Shown in pieces: positions 32,205-44,800 of a stretch of 64,000 nucleotides of DNA (the first letter of the stretch is position 1; every line of letters starts with the position of its first letter). Under the pieces are notes generated by a model, which was given only the letters and a program-made list of their open reading frames with translations, was not told where the DNA came from and ran no database searches. Origin of the DNA: Chlorophyllum brunneum (lineage: Eukaryota; Basidiomycota; Agaricomycetes; Agaricales; Agaricaceae); contig OY756151.1 in NCBI GenBank assembly GCA_963576785.1, positions 124,001 through 188,000 on the forward strand. Reading direction: 5' to 3'. The position numbers were made by a program, and so were the translations under genes.

Positions 32205-32701
32205 ATGGTCCTTACTGAAGGTGAAAACCTCAATTATCCACCGCTAAATCATTGCAGACTGACATATTCACAGTTCGACGTGACGGGGCCAACACAATGT
32301 TCGCGCTTTGTCGTCACGTCAAAATATACACCCAAACCGGAGACCGGTGCAATTAAATACTCATGATATACGTTACAGAAGGGGCATGCCATTATATTTT
32401 TCTCGACATCTAGTTACGTTGATTGGGACCGTTTTGGTTCGAACTCCACGAAGATAGACTTGTTCGTTGCCCCCAAAGGCCTCGTATACGTCCGGTTGAC
32501 TTGCCCGATCCCACCGTGCGTCAATGGCTCCCGGAAGTTACTTGGCTCCTACGTCATCGGTAACTCTTCTCAAGCCCAAGGCGTAAGTGCAAACCAACCC
32601 AGTCGTGGATCGGATGAGATTCTCAGGTAATTGTGTGTAATTAATAGCCAGATTATTACAAAGTACATCCTTCGACTCGACCTTCACTACGCGCTTAGAC
32701 T
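32205..32701. other. Intergenic, no gene recognised
   Basis: Only short frames, no domain and no repeat recognised; probably the converging 3' ends of the F-box gene and the His/Ser-rich gene. Confidence 0.4.
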
Positions 32702-33361
32702 CTACAATGACGGTAGGTAGGTCAAGAGACCCCTATTCTTTCGACTACTTCTATGTCCGTGTGAGGTCACGACACCAGGTGAGCTCGCTCGAGAACTTGA
32801 TCGGGAACTTGAGCTATGACCGGAGTGCCTGGAATGATGATGTCGACTCCTATAACGTCTGTCACTACCCGAGCTCGATCGCGAAGAGACCACAGTTGGA
32901 ACTTGGCCCATCCCACCACCACCACCTCCATAATAACCATGTTCACCAGCAGAAGTCATATAAACGGGATTACCATAGCCATAATGTCCACTCGCCATCG
33001 TTTGTGGCATAACTGGAGAATTCATATATGGGATGGTACCGGAAGAAGAGTGTATGGGCTGAGGCACAGCCGCATGATGGTGGCAACAGTGTGAATGATA
33101 TCCATTGGGCATGTTCCCGTGATGCATGTATGGTGCTGGCGTCAACGGACTAGTGGGTGCCATAGAATAATATGCATGACCTCCGTAGGGCGTGGGACGC
33201 GGATGAGTGGGCGGAGCCGAAGGGTGGTAGGAACTTGGGTAGTTCCCAGTAAAAGGAGTCACATAATTCCCATTTGCTACATGATTATATCCGGAGGATT
33301 GGATGTGACCGGGGAAGTCATTGATGGAGGATGCGGCATAACTTGGCATATAATAGGACAT
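32702..33361 (-). CDS. Small His/Tyr/Ser-rich protein with basic C-terminus
   Basis: A 219-residue single-exon frame. It starts M-S-Y-Y-M-P-S-Y-A and has Pro/Tyr and His clusters (H-S-H-C-C-H-H-H). A G-H-Y-G-Y-G-N segment and a G-G-G-G-G-G run come before T-V-V-S-S-R-S-S-S. It ends in an Arg/Ser/His tail closing G-L-L-T-Y-L-P-S-L. The order (start, aromatic/Gly middle, V-V-S-S, basic tail, terminal L-x-Y-L) is that of the family at 26.2-28.9 kb, so I treat it as a diverged member. No membrane or secretion signal is visible. Confidence 0.65.
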   Translation of the reverse strand: MSYYMPSYAASSINDFPGHIQSSGYNHVANGNYVTPFTGNYPSSYHPSAPPTHPRPTPYGGHAYYSMAPTSPLTPAPYMHHGNMPNGYHSHCCHHHAAVPQPIHSSSGTIPYMNSPVMPQTMASGHYGYGNPVYMTSAGEHGYYGGGGGGMGQVPTVVSSRSSSGSDRRYRSRHHHSRHSGHSSSSRSSSRASSPGVVTSHGHRSSRKNRGLLTYLPSL

Positions 33362-33724
33362 TGTCGTGATAAGTCGTGTGGGAAGGTACGTGTCGAAGGA
33401 TAAGGGTGCGAACAGACCAGCTGCTCACCCAACATACATTAGACTTGCACGGTGCTTATAACTTGACATCTCGTATCCGATGGCACAGCATATGCAGTCA
33501 TGGCTAGTTTCAAGTTACCTCTATCAGCAACCCTTGTCAACGGTCGCTTAACGAAACTTGAGTTTCACCACGGAGACTCCGAGAGAAACACTAGGGACGC
33601 CCGAATTCGAAATTCGCAACATGAATATTCCGTTTGAATTAAACTGTTTAGACTACTACTACATAGAGTCCCATTTTAAAGTTCTTTAAACTGAAAACAA
33701 AACCATGCAAAAATGGTAAATACA
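33362..33724. other. Intergenic, no gene recognised
   Basis: AT-rich 3' flank of the neighbouring membrane protein and the promoter of the His-rich gene. No further feature. Confidence 0.4.
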
Positions 33725-35222
33725 TCATGAATCAATCCAACCAGACTGCAATTCCGGTGGTTGCTTGTCTCCTTTCGCAGGACCTCCCGAAGTGGAAGGT
33801 GATCCCTTACCCGAGTCAATGTTATGCTTTTTACTCAGTCTCGCACCTCGCCTTGTAGCTAACGAACCTGTGAGGCTCGGTTCGGCTCGAAATAGAATAG
33901 GGGTTGTTTGAGGGACGGTGATAGGTGTGCTCGAACCCGTTGCCTTGGGTTGTGATCGAGCGCTCCAACCAGTCCCTTCACTCGGGGAGGAACTATGGAT
34001 CCGCTGGCTGCTACCGCCTCGTATGGACGAGTTGGATAATTGAGCGCGAGCTGATGGCGGACTGAGTGTTGCACCGAAAGATGGGATGTGTGACTCCGTT
34101 GTAGAGAAGCTTTCCGCCGTCGTTTTCGCAGTTGATAATTCGCCCGGGAGGCTCGTAAAGATGGACTGGTTGATTGTAGAGGTATTTCGTCCCCAGCTCA
34201 TGAATGAGTTACCGGGAGGTGTTCGTCCAGGTGAAAACAGCAACGGCACGCTCCTCTCTCCAATCCCAAAAGTCAGATAGATTCTCGAACCCATCGAAAC
34301 GATCAGGAGGATGAAAAACCCGGAAGCAGATTGTTTGCTTATCTGTTTCGCAGATCCCAATGCTAAGATGATTAAGCCTGCCGCCGATGCGGCGATACAG
34401 GGGATCAGGAAAGCAAGAAACCTGAAATCCTTCGTCTTGTCACGGTTAGTGCCAGAGGACTTGACGAGGATATCGGCGGCTGCAAGCGAGAAAGCAGCTA
34501 GATTGAAGGCTAGCGCAGCGACATACGTCGATGAAAACCAAGAAGGAAATGGCCTTAAAGCACAATTGGATACTAGCGTTGCAGCTGGGTCCACAATCGA
34601 CCTGATTTGCGTGGCGACTGCGATCTACAAGTTGATGCCTTAGAATATATACCGAGAACATCGTAGAGCCACTTACCCAAAGCCCGACAACAGTTAAACT
34701 GAGCAATCCTAATACGCCCACCACCCCCGGATGATAACTCCAAATGACAGAGACTCGAAGAGTGACCAAAACACAGAAAAGGGTCATTACAAGGACCTCA
34801 AAGACGCGATACGCTGCCGAAGTCATTATACAATGTCGGTGCCGGACCGCTGTCATCAACATATTCGCGAACAGGGCCGCGAGTCCTGTGTATCGAAGCA
34901 GAACAAACCTACAGTTCTCGCATTAGATGAGGAGGTTAGGTATGGCAAAGGTAAAAACTCACAACCATGGTCGAGGATCTCTCCAAGATTTCTTCAGATA
35001 TAGATATGCTTGATACTCAGCGGACAGAAGCAAACAACTAGAACAGCCATTGTAAAAGATGTTCAAGTGATACCGAACGAAACTCACTGGTCCCACGCGA
35101 GTGTCGAAAACGAAACCGTAGAAAGGATGGCTATTCCAGTCTCTCTGAGCAATTCCTCAAGATACCCAACAGTACAAGAAACACTCACATAAAGTGACCT
35201 TGTCTAAAAGGTTTTGGTCCAT
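33725..35222 (-). CDS. Multi-pass membrane protein, DUF6533-like
   Basis: Proposed exons 35222-35189, 35130-35088, 35037-34963, 34908-34677 and 34624-33725 give 427 residues; all four introns (50-58 bp) are GT-AG and keep frame. The N-terminus contains S-T-L-A-W-D-H and K-K-S-W-R-D-P-R-P-W-L-F-V-L-L-R-Y, the layout of the basidiomycete DUF6533 family, which has about seven helices and unknown function. Helices are visible at M-T-L-F-C-V-L-V-T-L, V-V-G-V-L-G-L-L-S-L, Y-V-A-A-L-A-F-N-L-A and others. The last 150 residues are a polar Ser/Thr-rich cytoplasmic tail. The first exon is tiny (11 codons), so it is the least certain part. Confidence 0.75.
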
Positions 35223-35694
35223 CGTAGAAGAAATGAGAGAGGCAGACGGGTGATAAAAGAAAGAGAAAAGGTGAAGCAGGAACCGAAAATCAGGGCATAA
35301 AAAGTAAGCCAGGTCAAGTAAGTGATCGTATTGAATTCACAAACCATCATACCACCTATTGAATATGACAGTATTGATATTGATGCATCGTGAGCTTTTT
35401 TTAATAAATTAAGTTAGTAAAAGATGGTTGTCAAGCCTGTCACCCGACTATTTGATTGTCACCGTATTTCACCGACTTTTCACCTGATAAAACACTTGGA
35501 CCGTGTGTCTTTCGTATTTGAATAGGAGTTGGTGGGATGATCGCCGAAGCCAGAGGTAGGACCAATTCGCCGGATATTACTCAACATGCGCATATCGAGC
35601 CTGAGCATCTGAACAAGACACACTATACCCCCGACAAAACTGAAGAAGATACACATCAGAAAGTATGCTTAACGCACAGTCATAAAGTCCGTCC
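35223..35694. other. Intergenic, no gene recognised
   Basis: Upstream of the DUF6533-like gene; AT-rich with no clear motif. Confidence 0.4.
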
Positions 35695-36282
35695 CTAGGT
35701 AGGAATCATACTTGGCGGTCTCGGGACCTCTGCCTCTTTATCTTCCTCAGTAGCTCCCAGAACAACAAGAGTATCTGTCCTCCCAAACATCAACGCAGTT
35801 TGTATAGCCGTCGGTGTACCCGACCGAGGATCGGCCCCCTTTTCCATCAGCGTCTTCACAACATCATCATTGCCTTTGAATACCGCTCCAGCTACGATCG
35901 ACTGTCCCAAGTCATTTTGCCTGTTCGGATCGGCACCCCTCTTCAACAATTCTTTCGTGAGCTCTAGATGTCCGGCATAAGCAGCCAACATTAGGAGCGT
36001 GTTTCCTAGATCGATCAACACGGGGATGGCTTGTCAAGCTCCAACAAGCTCACCCTTGTAGTTTGTCAGATTTACCGGTAGCCCTGCGTCCACAGCGGGT
36101 AATAGGAGCTCAGAGTTCCCTGAGCGAGCCGCCTCGAACATACGTTCAGCGAACGCGAGTGTTTCAGGTGGCAGGCTGTCCACGTCTGGTTTAGGGACTC
36201 CATTAGCTGCTTGAGGGGGATCGGACTGGCGAAGGTAAGGCTCTTTCTCATTATAAAACATACAGGCATCAGAACGAACCAT
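35695..36282 (-). CDS. Short ankyrin-repeat protein
   Basis: Exons 36282-36054 and 36005-35695, with a 48-bp GTGAGC...TAG intron, give 179 residues. Ankyrin repeats follow a short N-terminal segment: E-A-A-R-S-G-N-S-E-L-L-L-P-A-V-D-A-G, then N-T-L-L-M-L-A-A-Y-A-G-H, then G-A-D-P-N-R-Q-N-D and G-A-D-P-R-S-G. About four repeats are present and no other domain. Such proteins mostly act as small protein-binding scaffolds; no partner is suggested by the neighbours. Its ATG lies only a few hundred bases from the end of the PARP-UBC gene, in the same orientation. Confidence 0.82.
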
Positions 36283-36435
36283 GTTGCAAGTTCACAAGAG
36301 CGTATATGAGTACAGATTATGCAGTATAAGAAGAACCTAGAAATACATCTCTTCTCCAAGTAAGTATGGGAAAGTATCCTTTCACGGCCCGGATGACGTC
36401 ACTAAGCGCTGGTACGAACATCATTCAAACGAAAA

Positions 36436-39400
36436 CTAGTGGCAATAGTTCAACAGCTTCTGCAAACCGTCGGGGACCTACAAAGAAAATGAGACTGATA
36501 TTTCAATAATTTTAGCGAGATACCCACCCTCCAACCATGGGTATTTGCCGCACGAAGGTAACCTTCCAGTGCCTCTCGCATCTGATAAGGCCTAGAAAAC
36601 TGTCAATGGTCTACAGAATGCCAGAGGAAGAATTAGTTTACATATGCCACTGAGACGGATCGAGTCTTGCAGGCCGCGGTTCGAGGTTTGAGATCGCAAG
36701 TCTTATCTGCATCAGAACTGCCGGGATGGAATAACTTGGGGACCACCCTACATGCGTTGATGTCGGCCGTGATTCTTACATCGTTCACTGGAAAAGCTTA
36801 CCGTCAGCGGTCAACAAGTCCATGCAAATAGATCCACCTATCAACATGTCAGTCTCTGTCATTGTATGTAAGATACGACCTACCTCCGGTAACGTGTCCA
36901 CCACCGCCACGGATAAACGGCAAGAATCTCGGCCTCAAGATCCTGAAGAATGGGGGTGCTAGTGGAAAAGTCGACGGGAAACGTATCTCAAAAATAATCG
37001 AGTTGAGTTTCCTATGGGGACAAAATTAACTCCCGACCCTCCCGTCGTATCGCATTAGGGAACCCACTTTGACACCAGATCTTTCGCGATCGGGATTTCT
37101 GGATCAAAGGAGTGCATCTCCACGATCCATTGGAATAGGTTATCCTCATTGAATTCCAGCGGCATATACCACCCCAACTCTTTGAAACTTCCAGCAGAAT
37201 CTTGTTCTTTCATCATCGACCGCAGCTCCCTTTGTAGCGCCATCGTTGCTGCTATACTCGAATCCTCTGGCGGTGGAAGGAGGTGCTCCACTGCGGCCTT
37301 CACGTAGTCTGGATCATGCTTCCAATCGTTTAAGAGCGGAGCTTTCTTCTTCGACCCAGGAACCGACGAGGACACATGGGCTGACTGGCTTTGACTCTGC
37401 TGTTGCCTTTGGCTCTGTGAAGCTGTTTCAACAACATGGTTAAAGACAAGTCGGTCGTCCTCGTCGAAATCTTCCTCCACAAACTCCGAACGGCGTGAGC
37501 TAAGGAGCGTCTCGATTTTACACGATGGTTCGGGGATCTTAATGGGCGTGTGACCCATCGTAACCGGATGTCTGTCATCTAGATTGACGAACGGAACCTT
37601 ACTCTCCTTTGTACCCGAATATTCCAACTCGCGTCCTCGCACCAAGAGATATCGACTGCACAAACGGAGATACCGGTGAAACCGTGAGTACTACGATGGT
37701 TACGAGAGGATAAACATCCGCACCATAAGATCCAGTGGGTCTGATTGATAACGAAATAAGGAGTCTGACTGACAAATTTATGCGGCAAATTAACAGCTTC
37801 AACCAACGCAACACAGCTATTTGCAGCTATCATACTCTTCGGCCATGTTTGTCCGCTCGTAGAATAAGACCCCATAGATATTCGACCGTCCTTCGCCAGA
37901 TATACTCCTGTGGGAAACATTCACACATAAAGCCACTTGAAAACTTGAATTTCAATTCTCACCATTACCGTATGCTCGCCCGTGAGCAATAGTCTTAAAC
38001 CACAATCCATGTCTGATTATCTAGGACCCAATCAATACCCGAACATAAGTGGTAAAAGATGACTCATACCGAATGCCAATTCTTAAGAGGCGAGCCATGG
38101 AATGCCTACACATCAAATATACCACGTCATTAATGACCAGGTTTGGCAGCGAATTGCGAAGGGCTGCTCACATATAAGATAGGGAACTCCTTCGCCCTGG
38201 GGTTCTCGTCCTGAGCCTCTTCAACCGCCCCCTGGAATTTGGCTTCAGCATCAGGAGCACCTACATTGAACCTGAATTGGCGCCAATTGGCATCTAAGAG
38301 CCCAATGAGCCACTAGATAACGAAAGGGGAACCAAAACGTACCGAGACCACGGACCAACTCGTTTCGGTTGGTAATTTCCTCGAGATATGCAGTGCACGA
38401 TGCTACACACCTGTACATTGATAAGTTAAGACGGTAAGATGCCGAAATAGATAAATTTAACACGCACCAACGCAAGGTTAACCACGCCGCAGGAAGGATG
38501 GAGGGACTAATATCCTGGAGCTTGGGTTTTCGTTTCCCTTCAACTACCTTCTTCATGAGATGTGCTCTCATTTCGTAAATCTAGGAAACGTATTATAATA
38601 CGGCACGGGATGAAACTGAATTGAACAAGACATGCTGTGGGGAGAGTATCCAACAACCTCACAACAGCATACCGCATCTATACTCATGATTCGTATCAGC
38701 CAAGATTTCTTCACCAAAGGAGAACAAAATGGGGACCGACCTCTGGGATAGTCAACTCGTCAAATTCACACAAACCATCCTTTCCGGCTTGGATATCCGT
38801 ATTAGTCACAGGTTCCGTTGTGTCATTCTGCACTCCACGATGGGTTCCAACAATAGCATTCTTGGGTGGCGGTACGCGGAGCGCAATACCGGCCGGCGGT
38901 TCCTCCAGAACACCTTCAACAGCAGCTGTATAAGCGAGAGAAACAAGAAGGTCAACCGTATAGGGATTGTGTACAATCTCATACTAGGTATAATGAGCCA
39001 GAAAAAAATGAAAATGACGGTGGAGATGCTGACCTCAAGCGGAGCACCACGGTTTAGTGCATAATACTGGTATGCACAGAGTTTGGAGTCACAGACGTAT
39101 GGTTTGAGTGCCTCATAGGCTGAGGCTAGTTTACGATGACAAACGAGGCAGTATTGCGGACAAATCTGCTCCGTCCCAAGCGTGTGAGAGTGAGGTGGGG
39201 TAAGATGAAACTCATTACTCACGGCAAGGCGCCGCACGAGATAACAAAAGGCCGTCAGGGGAAGATTGATAGGTGATCCTTTCTCCAAGCCTTGGATTGG
39301 ATCAAGGAGCGCAATTCGCTGTATAAGTTCGTTCTCCTTGGCTTCCGCTTGCATAATGTCCTACACAATCGCCGAAATAAAAGTCAGCCGGCTAAAGTGA

Positions 39401-40771
39401 TCTGTCGAACGAACCTACATTATGTAATTTGTGCAAAGTTTCTTGGGGTGTACTTTGGCTCTTCTCGATCTCGTCCAAAAGCTTTTCTGCTCCTCCCCAA
39501 GTTAACCCAAAGGTCAACCTGAACTGTAACAGCTTCAAAAACGACTGATTCATCAACGCTTCGAGCGAACTGCTCAAGCTGAAATGATCGAATCGGTTTG
39601 GGTCCACATCCTCATCCTCTTCAATTACCAGTGGTTGCTCCAAAAGCAATAATTGCTCCGATATATCTAAATCGTCCTTCGGAACATCCTTTTCGCAATC
39701 ATCCAATAGTAGGCCGTGCTTGCGAACAACCGCTCGAGCTTCCTCACTCCCAGGTTTATAGCGTTGAGTGAGACCGATGTTGAATTGGACGTCCGTACCA
39801 GCTTTGACTGCGTTCGCAGTATACGTCCCATCTGCATTGAGTACCGGATACACACCATTGAACCCAGATATAAGGAGGCATAGGTGCTGGGTTTTGGAGA
39901 GTAAGGCACGATCCCATGCCATTAGAGCGCGTGGCGGGATGATTTCTACCAAATGCAGGATGGGAATGGATACGGTGACCAAGAAATGCTCAAATGAGTG
40001 TTTAATGAATCCGGGGCGATAATCCCCTGCAACAGTCTCAAGGAAATTGCTATAGGTGACGATGTAAGTGCGACATGCAATAGGAGAAACAAAAGGACAT
40101 GCTTACCTTTGTAAAATAGAAACGTCACATTGGTTGGTGGGAGAGACAGTGAATGAGTCCATATTATAAACTTCGTCGTCACTGATCATGGCATAGTCGT
40201 CTTCATCATCCTCTTCAGCTGCCTCGGTTTCCTCTCCGCTATCGACATCAATTGGTTTCGGTTGTGCAGAACGTAGACCCATTGCAACTGAGACGCGAGA
40301 AAGGAGTACTAAAAGCGTGTCTCGGACTGGGTGAGAAGGTTCGTTCGCGAATTCCTCTACCACGGTTTGTAATCCGCTAGGAATATCGCTTTCCGAGGCG
40401 TAACAAAATAGAGTGTGCGATTTGGGGTACTCTGTTGTATCTAGAACAGAATTGGAAAAGGCCATAAATAGAAACAAGACAGAACTTACCAGAAATGAGA
40501 AGATTGACGGATACCACATGTTCGTGGGCTTCGTTTTCGATAACAACTTCAAAGAAACCCTCCTCGTCTCCAGATTGCAGCTCTACCCTCGGGATTAAAG
40601 CTCATTAGCGTTGAAATAATGACTAAATAACGTACGTCTGACGCGAAGACGACATGAATTGAATCCCTCCTTACACTCCTCCTCCAAATCACGAAAATCC
40701 GCCATGAATCTCTTCCGTCCTTTCAGATGGGCGTTCTTGGTCGTATCGATCTTCTTGGTGGCACTGTCCAT
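36436..40771 (-). CDS. PARP-UBC fusion protein, 19 exons
   Basis: ADP-ribosyltransferase joined to a ubiquitin-conjugating (E2) fold, a fungal combination I know from PARP family surveys. Exons follow consensus splice sites from 40771-40636 to 36477-36436 and join to 1116 residues with no frame break. N-terminal half: acidic D/E-rich linker and a Cys-rich segment C-L-V-C-H-R-K then Y-V-C-D-S-K-L-C-A-Y-Q-Y-Y (about 440-500). PARP domain: F-H-G-S-P-L-K-N-W-H (His about 706), H-G-R-A-Y-G-N-G-V-Y-L-A, then R-Y-L-L-V-R-G. E2 domain at the C-terminus: I-I-F-E-I-R-F-P, G-G-S-I-C-M-D-L-L-T (Cys about 1039), G-W-S-P-S-Y-S. The third PARP catalytic position is not a clear Glu, so mono-ADP-ribosylation or inactivity is possible. 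One intron (38635-38581) appears to be GC-AG. Confidence 0.88.
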
Positions 40772-41389
40772 AACCCCGCTCGAAAACGATTCTTGAAACA
40801 ACACGGGGTTAGTTCAGGTTGTGGGATAGATGCGGGAGATGATGAAGAACAGAGACGTGTACTGATCGACTACCACCTCACACAATAATCACGGCTTATC
40901 CAGTGTTAACACTTACCAGCCCCAATCCTTTGTCTTTTTGCACTATGCCCATCCAGTTGGGCGCCCGAGGCATTAAAGCTTGACCAGTGTTTTGCTGGAG
41001 CCATGCCAGGCATACAGTAAATCAGGAGATGTAAGGTGCGGAATGCTGTTAAAGCCAATATTCATATAAAGGTCATACCGCAGAAACCCTTGTGTTTTTC
41101 ACACGCCTGACGCGTGTGTGAGTCATGGCACCAAAATCACTTTCAAACACAAGTCATTGTCTGCGGTACGCTACCGACAGCATTCAATAATTATTGCTAA
41201 AACCTTGTAGATGCCACTCTCCCAATCATAAATAATCAACTCGTCTCCAAGCCCCCCAGCCTAACACACTGCCATTTTCCGGGTATATCACTTCGTTGCT
41301 GGTTAAACATTCATCAATCAACTCATCAAAAATGTACTGGCGGGAGTCTAACGGGCCCATAAGAACTTACCACATACATTGGCCTAAAT
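40772..41389. other. Intergenic, no gene recognised
   Basis: Promoter side of the PARP-UBC gene plus the 3' flank of the small gene to its right. A short inverted repeat (cacacgcctgacgcgtgtgtg) lies near 41100. No further feature. Confidence 0.4.
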
Positions 41390-41878
41390 CTACCAAGGAC
41401 CCCTTCGTCTGGAGTTATCCTTCCTCACCGAATGCCGATCAAAACCATCACCATCATCATCATCTAGGCTCCGAGGATCTGACATCGCCTCAGCTCTAGT
41501 GCCGGAACTTCGTGAGCGCCCATTCTCATTCATCATAGTTGAGCGCGCTCCGGTATGCGACGCCTATGGCCGCCGAGCTTTTGAGGATGTCGCTAGACCT
41601 CGAAATCTGAAATAACATACCTGGGCTGGGTGGTCATCAGTGTACGGATATGAATTGTTCGATGATGCGCTTGGGTTTCTCGCTCGTACGAATGCAAGGA
41701 CACGTTTCACAGTCTCCGGGTCGATAGCATCATCCAAATCCATTGGTTCCTGACCAGTCGGTGGTCTTGAAATCGAATGAGGAAGCATATCATAGAGTGA
41801 GAGTAGCGTCATGAGCCGGAGCCTTGAGGTTTTGGACGACGTGAGTTCGTTCTCGAGGTGGGACATCTCAATAGCCAT
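41390..41878 (-). CDS. Small conserved-looking protein, function unknown
   Basis: Exons 41878-41621 and 41563-41390 with a 57-bp GTATGT...CATAG intron give 143 residues. The N-terminal part is helical (E-M-S-H-L-E-N-E-L, L-R-L-M-T-L-L-S-L-Y-D-M-L-P), followed by P-M-D-L-D-D-A and V-K-R-V-L-A-F-V-R-A-R-N. The C-terminal exon is Ser/Asp-rich (D-P-R-S-L-D-D-D-D-G). No domain was recognised. An alternative model with a different acceptor would end earlier; the one given keeps frame to a TAG at 41390. Confidence is moderate because the second exon has little structure. Confidence 0.5.
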
Positions 41879-44800
41879 AACTCGTGAAGCGAATGAAAAC
41901 GACTAGAGGAAAGTGGGGGAGGGAGACTTTCGGTGAATAACAAAAACGTGTAGAATTTAGTGGGGGGTACTTATAGTAACAGGCATTCTGGGAGGATCAG
42001 AGATTATGGCAGTGACATTTTGCCGAACGAACAGTTTCATTGAATTAGATCTGTGTGCGGAAAGAAGAATTTCTTGAGCGCTCCTTTCTGGGATTCCCTG
42101 CAATATGACATGACGGATTAGTCTTGGGGCTTGTCATAATTCATCTGCATCTGGAATCGAGCCTGCTTCCAGAAGTACCAACCACAAACTAAGATTCTCT
42201 CAGAAACCGCTAATTATTCCCTCGTGCATGTTCCAGACCCCAATGCTTCCGGACATCCGGAGCTTGTGGAGTTCGTACTGAGGGTTCGTAGCAGCTGAGC
42301 ACTCCCCCCTAGCATGAAGTGGTGTCCTGAGTACATTTCAGGGGCACTCCTGAATAGAATGAATAGCCACGTATCGAAGATAAATTATCGTCCACGCCAT
42401 CCGGGGCGGGGGAAGTTGCGTCGGAGAATACTTGGCGGACCATGCGATGCTCATACATTCAATATATCAATTTCCACGAGTCGTTTGTCCAGAACAAAAT
42501 ATAGAATTACAGGCATGGGATTCCAGCGTAGATCTCACTAGATCCCTTGACGGGGAAAGCAAATCTGCGTGGATGACGGAAACCAGCGGGAACCAGGATA
42601 CAATCGCGTAATTCCTCCAGATCATCAAAAAGTCACCAGTACAAAGCTTATCTTGGTGTTGTCTTGCCTAATTGCTCCAAGCATTCCCACACATTCATCG
42701 CCATTTATTCAGGGAATAAATATAACTCATCACATAGCGTGTTCGGCCCTTCCGCCCCTTACGGAGGTACGGAAAGTGCGTCAATAAAAGGTACATCACG
42801 CTAGGCATTTTACTTCCGGTTATTAAATGGCATAAACCATTTAGGATGGCCGGGAGAGAGGTCTTATGGTCAATGGAGCAGATAACAGAAGGCAGAACGA
42901 CTTTTTTGTTTTATTCCGTACATAACGCACTCGCCGCGTTTAGACCAATACAATGCAGGGATACACCAGCAAGAACAACAACCGTCATGGGACTGCGTAA
43001 TTATGGCCATTACCAAGAAATCCTAGTATTCTGCGCGCTTCCGGAGAGTCCCCCATGTGATGGTCAGATGCAACACTAGTGGTACCAAATCTAATTTCAG
43101 TTTTTTTTTTCGCCATAAATGAACCCACCCGGCTTATTCCCAAGATTTCCGCAAGCCGAAAGTGTTGGTCTCCCGATGAGACTAAAATTCACGATTTAGA
43201 CAAGAAGATGCCTTCGAGGAACTGTCTAGGCCAGGTATCGAATTCTCAGAGATCCCATCCCCGGCGGTAATAGGATCAACAGAGAAAGCCTAAAGAGGAA
43301 CTACTACCATACTCAGACGCTTCTGAACAACCCCTATGTTCTCTCAACTGAGCCCATACCTTTACTGAAACGATCGGGCCCCGTTAACCACAGGTATCCC
43401 TCGGACTATAAACACCATGATAAATCCGCCCTATAATCACCCTCCATTTCATTCTGATAGGGATCAATATATCTTTTCGCAGTTAGTTTGATAACAACAG
43501 GAGGATCTCGTTGATTGTGGTAAAAAAAAAACACATGTGAGTGGTATCAGGAACTCTCTCCCCGGTTTGGCAGAAACTTCTTGATTGACGAACAAGAGAT
43601 GGGTGTAGACGACGTTTCACACTCCCCCCCGAGTCCATTTGTGGTGAATGGCTAAGATTAGATATATCAGTTTCAACAGCATCGCACTTTGTGGATTTCA
43701 TGATGAGCATATGATAAGGCTTCACCCAAACCAACGCTCACAAGTGCTCGCCATGTTGCGCCATCAAAGTCGGGAGATTCCGATCCAACCTAGAGGTGAA
43801 GTATATGTATGCTTGCGGGTACCTTGATCTTTCAATTAATGGAAACGAAAAATTTTTCAGGGACATGTGAAGGAACCGGAAGTCGAGGTTCAGATGCTCA
43901 TCACTTTACTGAATGATGGAACCTTGCAGATCTATAAACCGCTTCTTGACTCGTTGTCTGAAGGTATTGATGATGCGGATGTTATTTTTTTTAACTAGTA
44001 GTCCTCCTTGATTGGGTTTCGGGTTGAGAAATTCTCATGTCATTTTCTCCCATCAGACGATGATGCTGTTGGCTAGATAAAGCTTTTTGACTCGGATGGA
44101 GGACACGGGTGTCAGTAGAATAGACTGGAGGATTTCCATGTGTGGTGCTAGTCGCAGTGATCACTGAGGAAAGGCCGATTTGAGAAAACTTGTCACTTTT
44201 TTTCACATTGGTCTGTTATGATATATGGAGCCAGTGTTAAACCAACCCACACGATTCAGCAATAGCAGCTATCGCAGTATAATCCCCCGCCCGACAATAC
44301 GCGAGTATCCTGAGAATATTATTATTTACATGGTTGATGGTGCAAAAAGACCTCCGCTTACTAGAAAAATCTCCGTCGTGCATCCGCCAAGAGACAAGCT
44401 ATTGTCGGATTTGCCAAGTACTCTGCGTATTTTTCTCTCTACTCAAAGAGTCAAGATACCCTTGATGATCCAAGTAACAACCAAATGACCGCGGTTACTA
44501 CTATCATAGTTTCAAACGTCATACTTTATTCAACTTATCCCAACCGACTCGGACCTGTCCACAGAAGAAGTTGCAGACCTCAGGTATGACGGTGGCGCAA
44601 CGACCTACAAGTAATAAAATAACTGGTTCCCAGATTTCTAACAGGACTGTTCAATGAAGTCAGGGGAGAGGGACTGACAATCATCTTGATCTGCAAGGAG
44701 TCCGGATTGGCGATCGGCGGTAAAATGTCAGAGGGAAGATGCCAAGCATTACCTCTCCCAGATATCTCACTCTTGTCATGTGGTGGGACGAGGGGTACAA

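Noticed and set aside
32400..32440. Possible tRNA T-arm (GGTTCGAACTCC)
   Set aside because: The flanking bases do not fold into a cloverleaf.
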